A stretch of 30,569 bases of DNA from DASUCS01 sp041166365 (GTDB lineage: Bacteria; Actinomycetota; Acidimicrobiia; Acidimicrobiales; JACDCH01): NCBI GenBank assembly GCA_041166365.1, contig JBEEFX010000025.1, positions 1-30,569 of the forward strand, in the 5' to 3' direction. Below, one piece after another: positions 30,006 through 30,569 of this stretch (its first letter is position 1; the number at the start of each line of letters is the position of its first letter). A program made the position numbers and the translations under genes. Below the pieces are notes generated by a model. The model worked only from the letters and a program-made list of their open reading frames with translations. It was not told where the DNA came from and searched no databases.

Positions 30006-30569
30006 TTACTCGACGAGCCGCAGCCCGTCGGGAGCGATCGACCGCTCGACATGGGCCAGGTCCACGACGAACTCCGTTCGGTCCGCGGGGAAGATGTGCT
30101 CGCTCATCAGCACGGCTCGACCGGTCGCGTCGCTCGTGACGCGGGTGCACGACAAGACCGGCGAGCCGATGGGCACCCCGAGCAACTCCGCGTCTGCCTT
30201 CGTGGCGGCGGCGGCGCCGATTGTCTGCGTCGCGCCGCCGAGCTCGATGTCGAGCAACTCGTAGAACGACGACCGCTCGACATCCTCGAGCGACAGCCGG
30301 CGTCCCAGCGGCTCGGCGCACCAGACCGTCACCCTGGCGAACGGCTCGCCGTCCGCCAGGTTGATCCGGCGCACTTCCAGCACGCGGCGCGTCTCGAGCA
30401 CGCGGCGAACCCGTTCCGGCGCAGTGACGAAGCCGAAGTCGAGGACCTGTCGGGTGGACGCGATCCCGGCCTCCTCCAACTGAGCCTCGATCGTGCCGAG
30501 TCGACCGAGCGTCTGGCGCAGCGGGTCCAGTGCCGGCTGCCAGCCGAGGCCCTGCCGGGACGTCAGCAG
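30006..30569 (-). CDS. GntR family regulator with UTRA domain (truncated by window edge)
   Basis: The frame is open through the right edge and gives 187 residues. The first visible residues (LLTSRQGLGWQPALDPLRQTLGRL) are the wing of a GntR winged helix, which continues outside the window. The rest is a UTRA ligand-binding domain: VLEVRRINLADGEPFARVTVWCAEPLG, SSFYELLDIELGG, AELLGVPIGSPVLSCTRVTSDATGRAVLMSEHIFPADRTEFVVDL. HutC/FarR-type members sense sugars, amino acids or fatty acids and repress nearby genes, but the target genes lie to the right and cannot be seen. Confidence 0.85.
   Translation of the reverse strand: MLTSRQGLGWQPALDPLRQTLGRLGTIEAQLEEAGIASTRQVLDFGFVTAPERVRRVLETRRVLEVRRINLADGEPFARVTVWCAEPLGRRLSLEDVERSSFYELLDIELGGATQTIGAAAATKADAELLGVPIGSPVLSCTRVTSDATGRAVLMSEHIFPADRTEFVVDLAHVERSIAPDGLRLVE

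Overview
The window is GC-rich with dense, mostly 4-base-overlapping genes, many GTG starts and probable leaderless genes. It reads as chromosomal DNA of an actinobacterium. Supporting signs are a DUF222/HNH gene behind an actinobacterial-type LexA box, an AgpS-like flavoenzyme and GntR/UTRA and TetR regulators. An Acidimicrobiia-like lineage is my guess and was not tested.

Left part (1-7946): a sugar cluster opens the window. A truncated GT4 glycosyltransferase on the minus strand diverges from a four-gene operon: GT4 glycosyltransferase, alpha-toroid partner protein, GH130 mannoside phosphorylase/hydrolase-like protein and a 60-residue DUF4177-like protein. It is followed by a one-pass membrane protein of unknown role, a RibD_C/dihydrofolate-reductase-like protein, a TauD-type dioxygenase and a secreted PPC-like protein.

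Mobile part (8043-11277): a very small integrative element sits in tRNA-Val(CAC). It is bounded by a perfect 46-bp direct repeat (attL 8043-8088, attR 11232-11277), and the intact tRNA lies at the right end. It carries hicA-hicB, one unrecognised minus-strand gene, a helix-turn-helix excisionase candidate and a tyrosine integrase. Both ends carry the same tandem pair of 11-bp sites, which look like integrase arm sites. The integrase appears to have Leu where the catalytic Arg of the HxxR motif should be, so the element may be stranded.

Middle part (11420-21539): an HNH endonuclease with a near-perfect LexA box, a VOC protein, a membrane-anchored J-domain protein, an alkyl-DHAP-synthase-like flavoenzyme, a D-2-hydroxyacid dehydrogenase, a coupled class III transaminase and alanine dehydrogenase, and the cell-wall genes murF and ddl. 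murF and ddl diverge from a 37-bp spacer that is almost wholly a tandem repeat.

Right part (21544-30569): a TetR regulator, a secreted G1 (glutamic) peptidase, then a tight four-gene operon behind an operator-like palindrome. The operon encodes a fatty-acyl reductase fused to a HAD domain, a zinc alcohol dehydrogenase, a LarA-like (nickel-pincer family) protein with an altered active site, and a PlsC acyltransferase. With the AgpS-like gene 8 kb away this suggests fatty alcohol or ether-lipid metabolism; the LarA-like member is the unexplained part and the best candidate for an undescribed system. A histidine kinase without a visible partner and a truncated GntR/UTRA regulator end the window.
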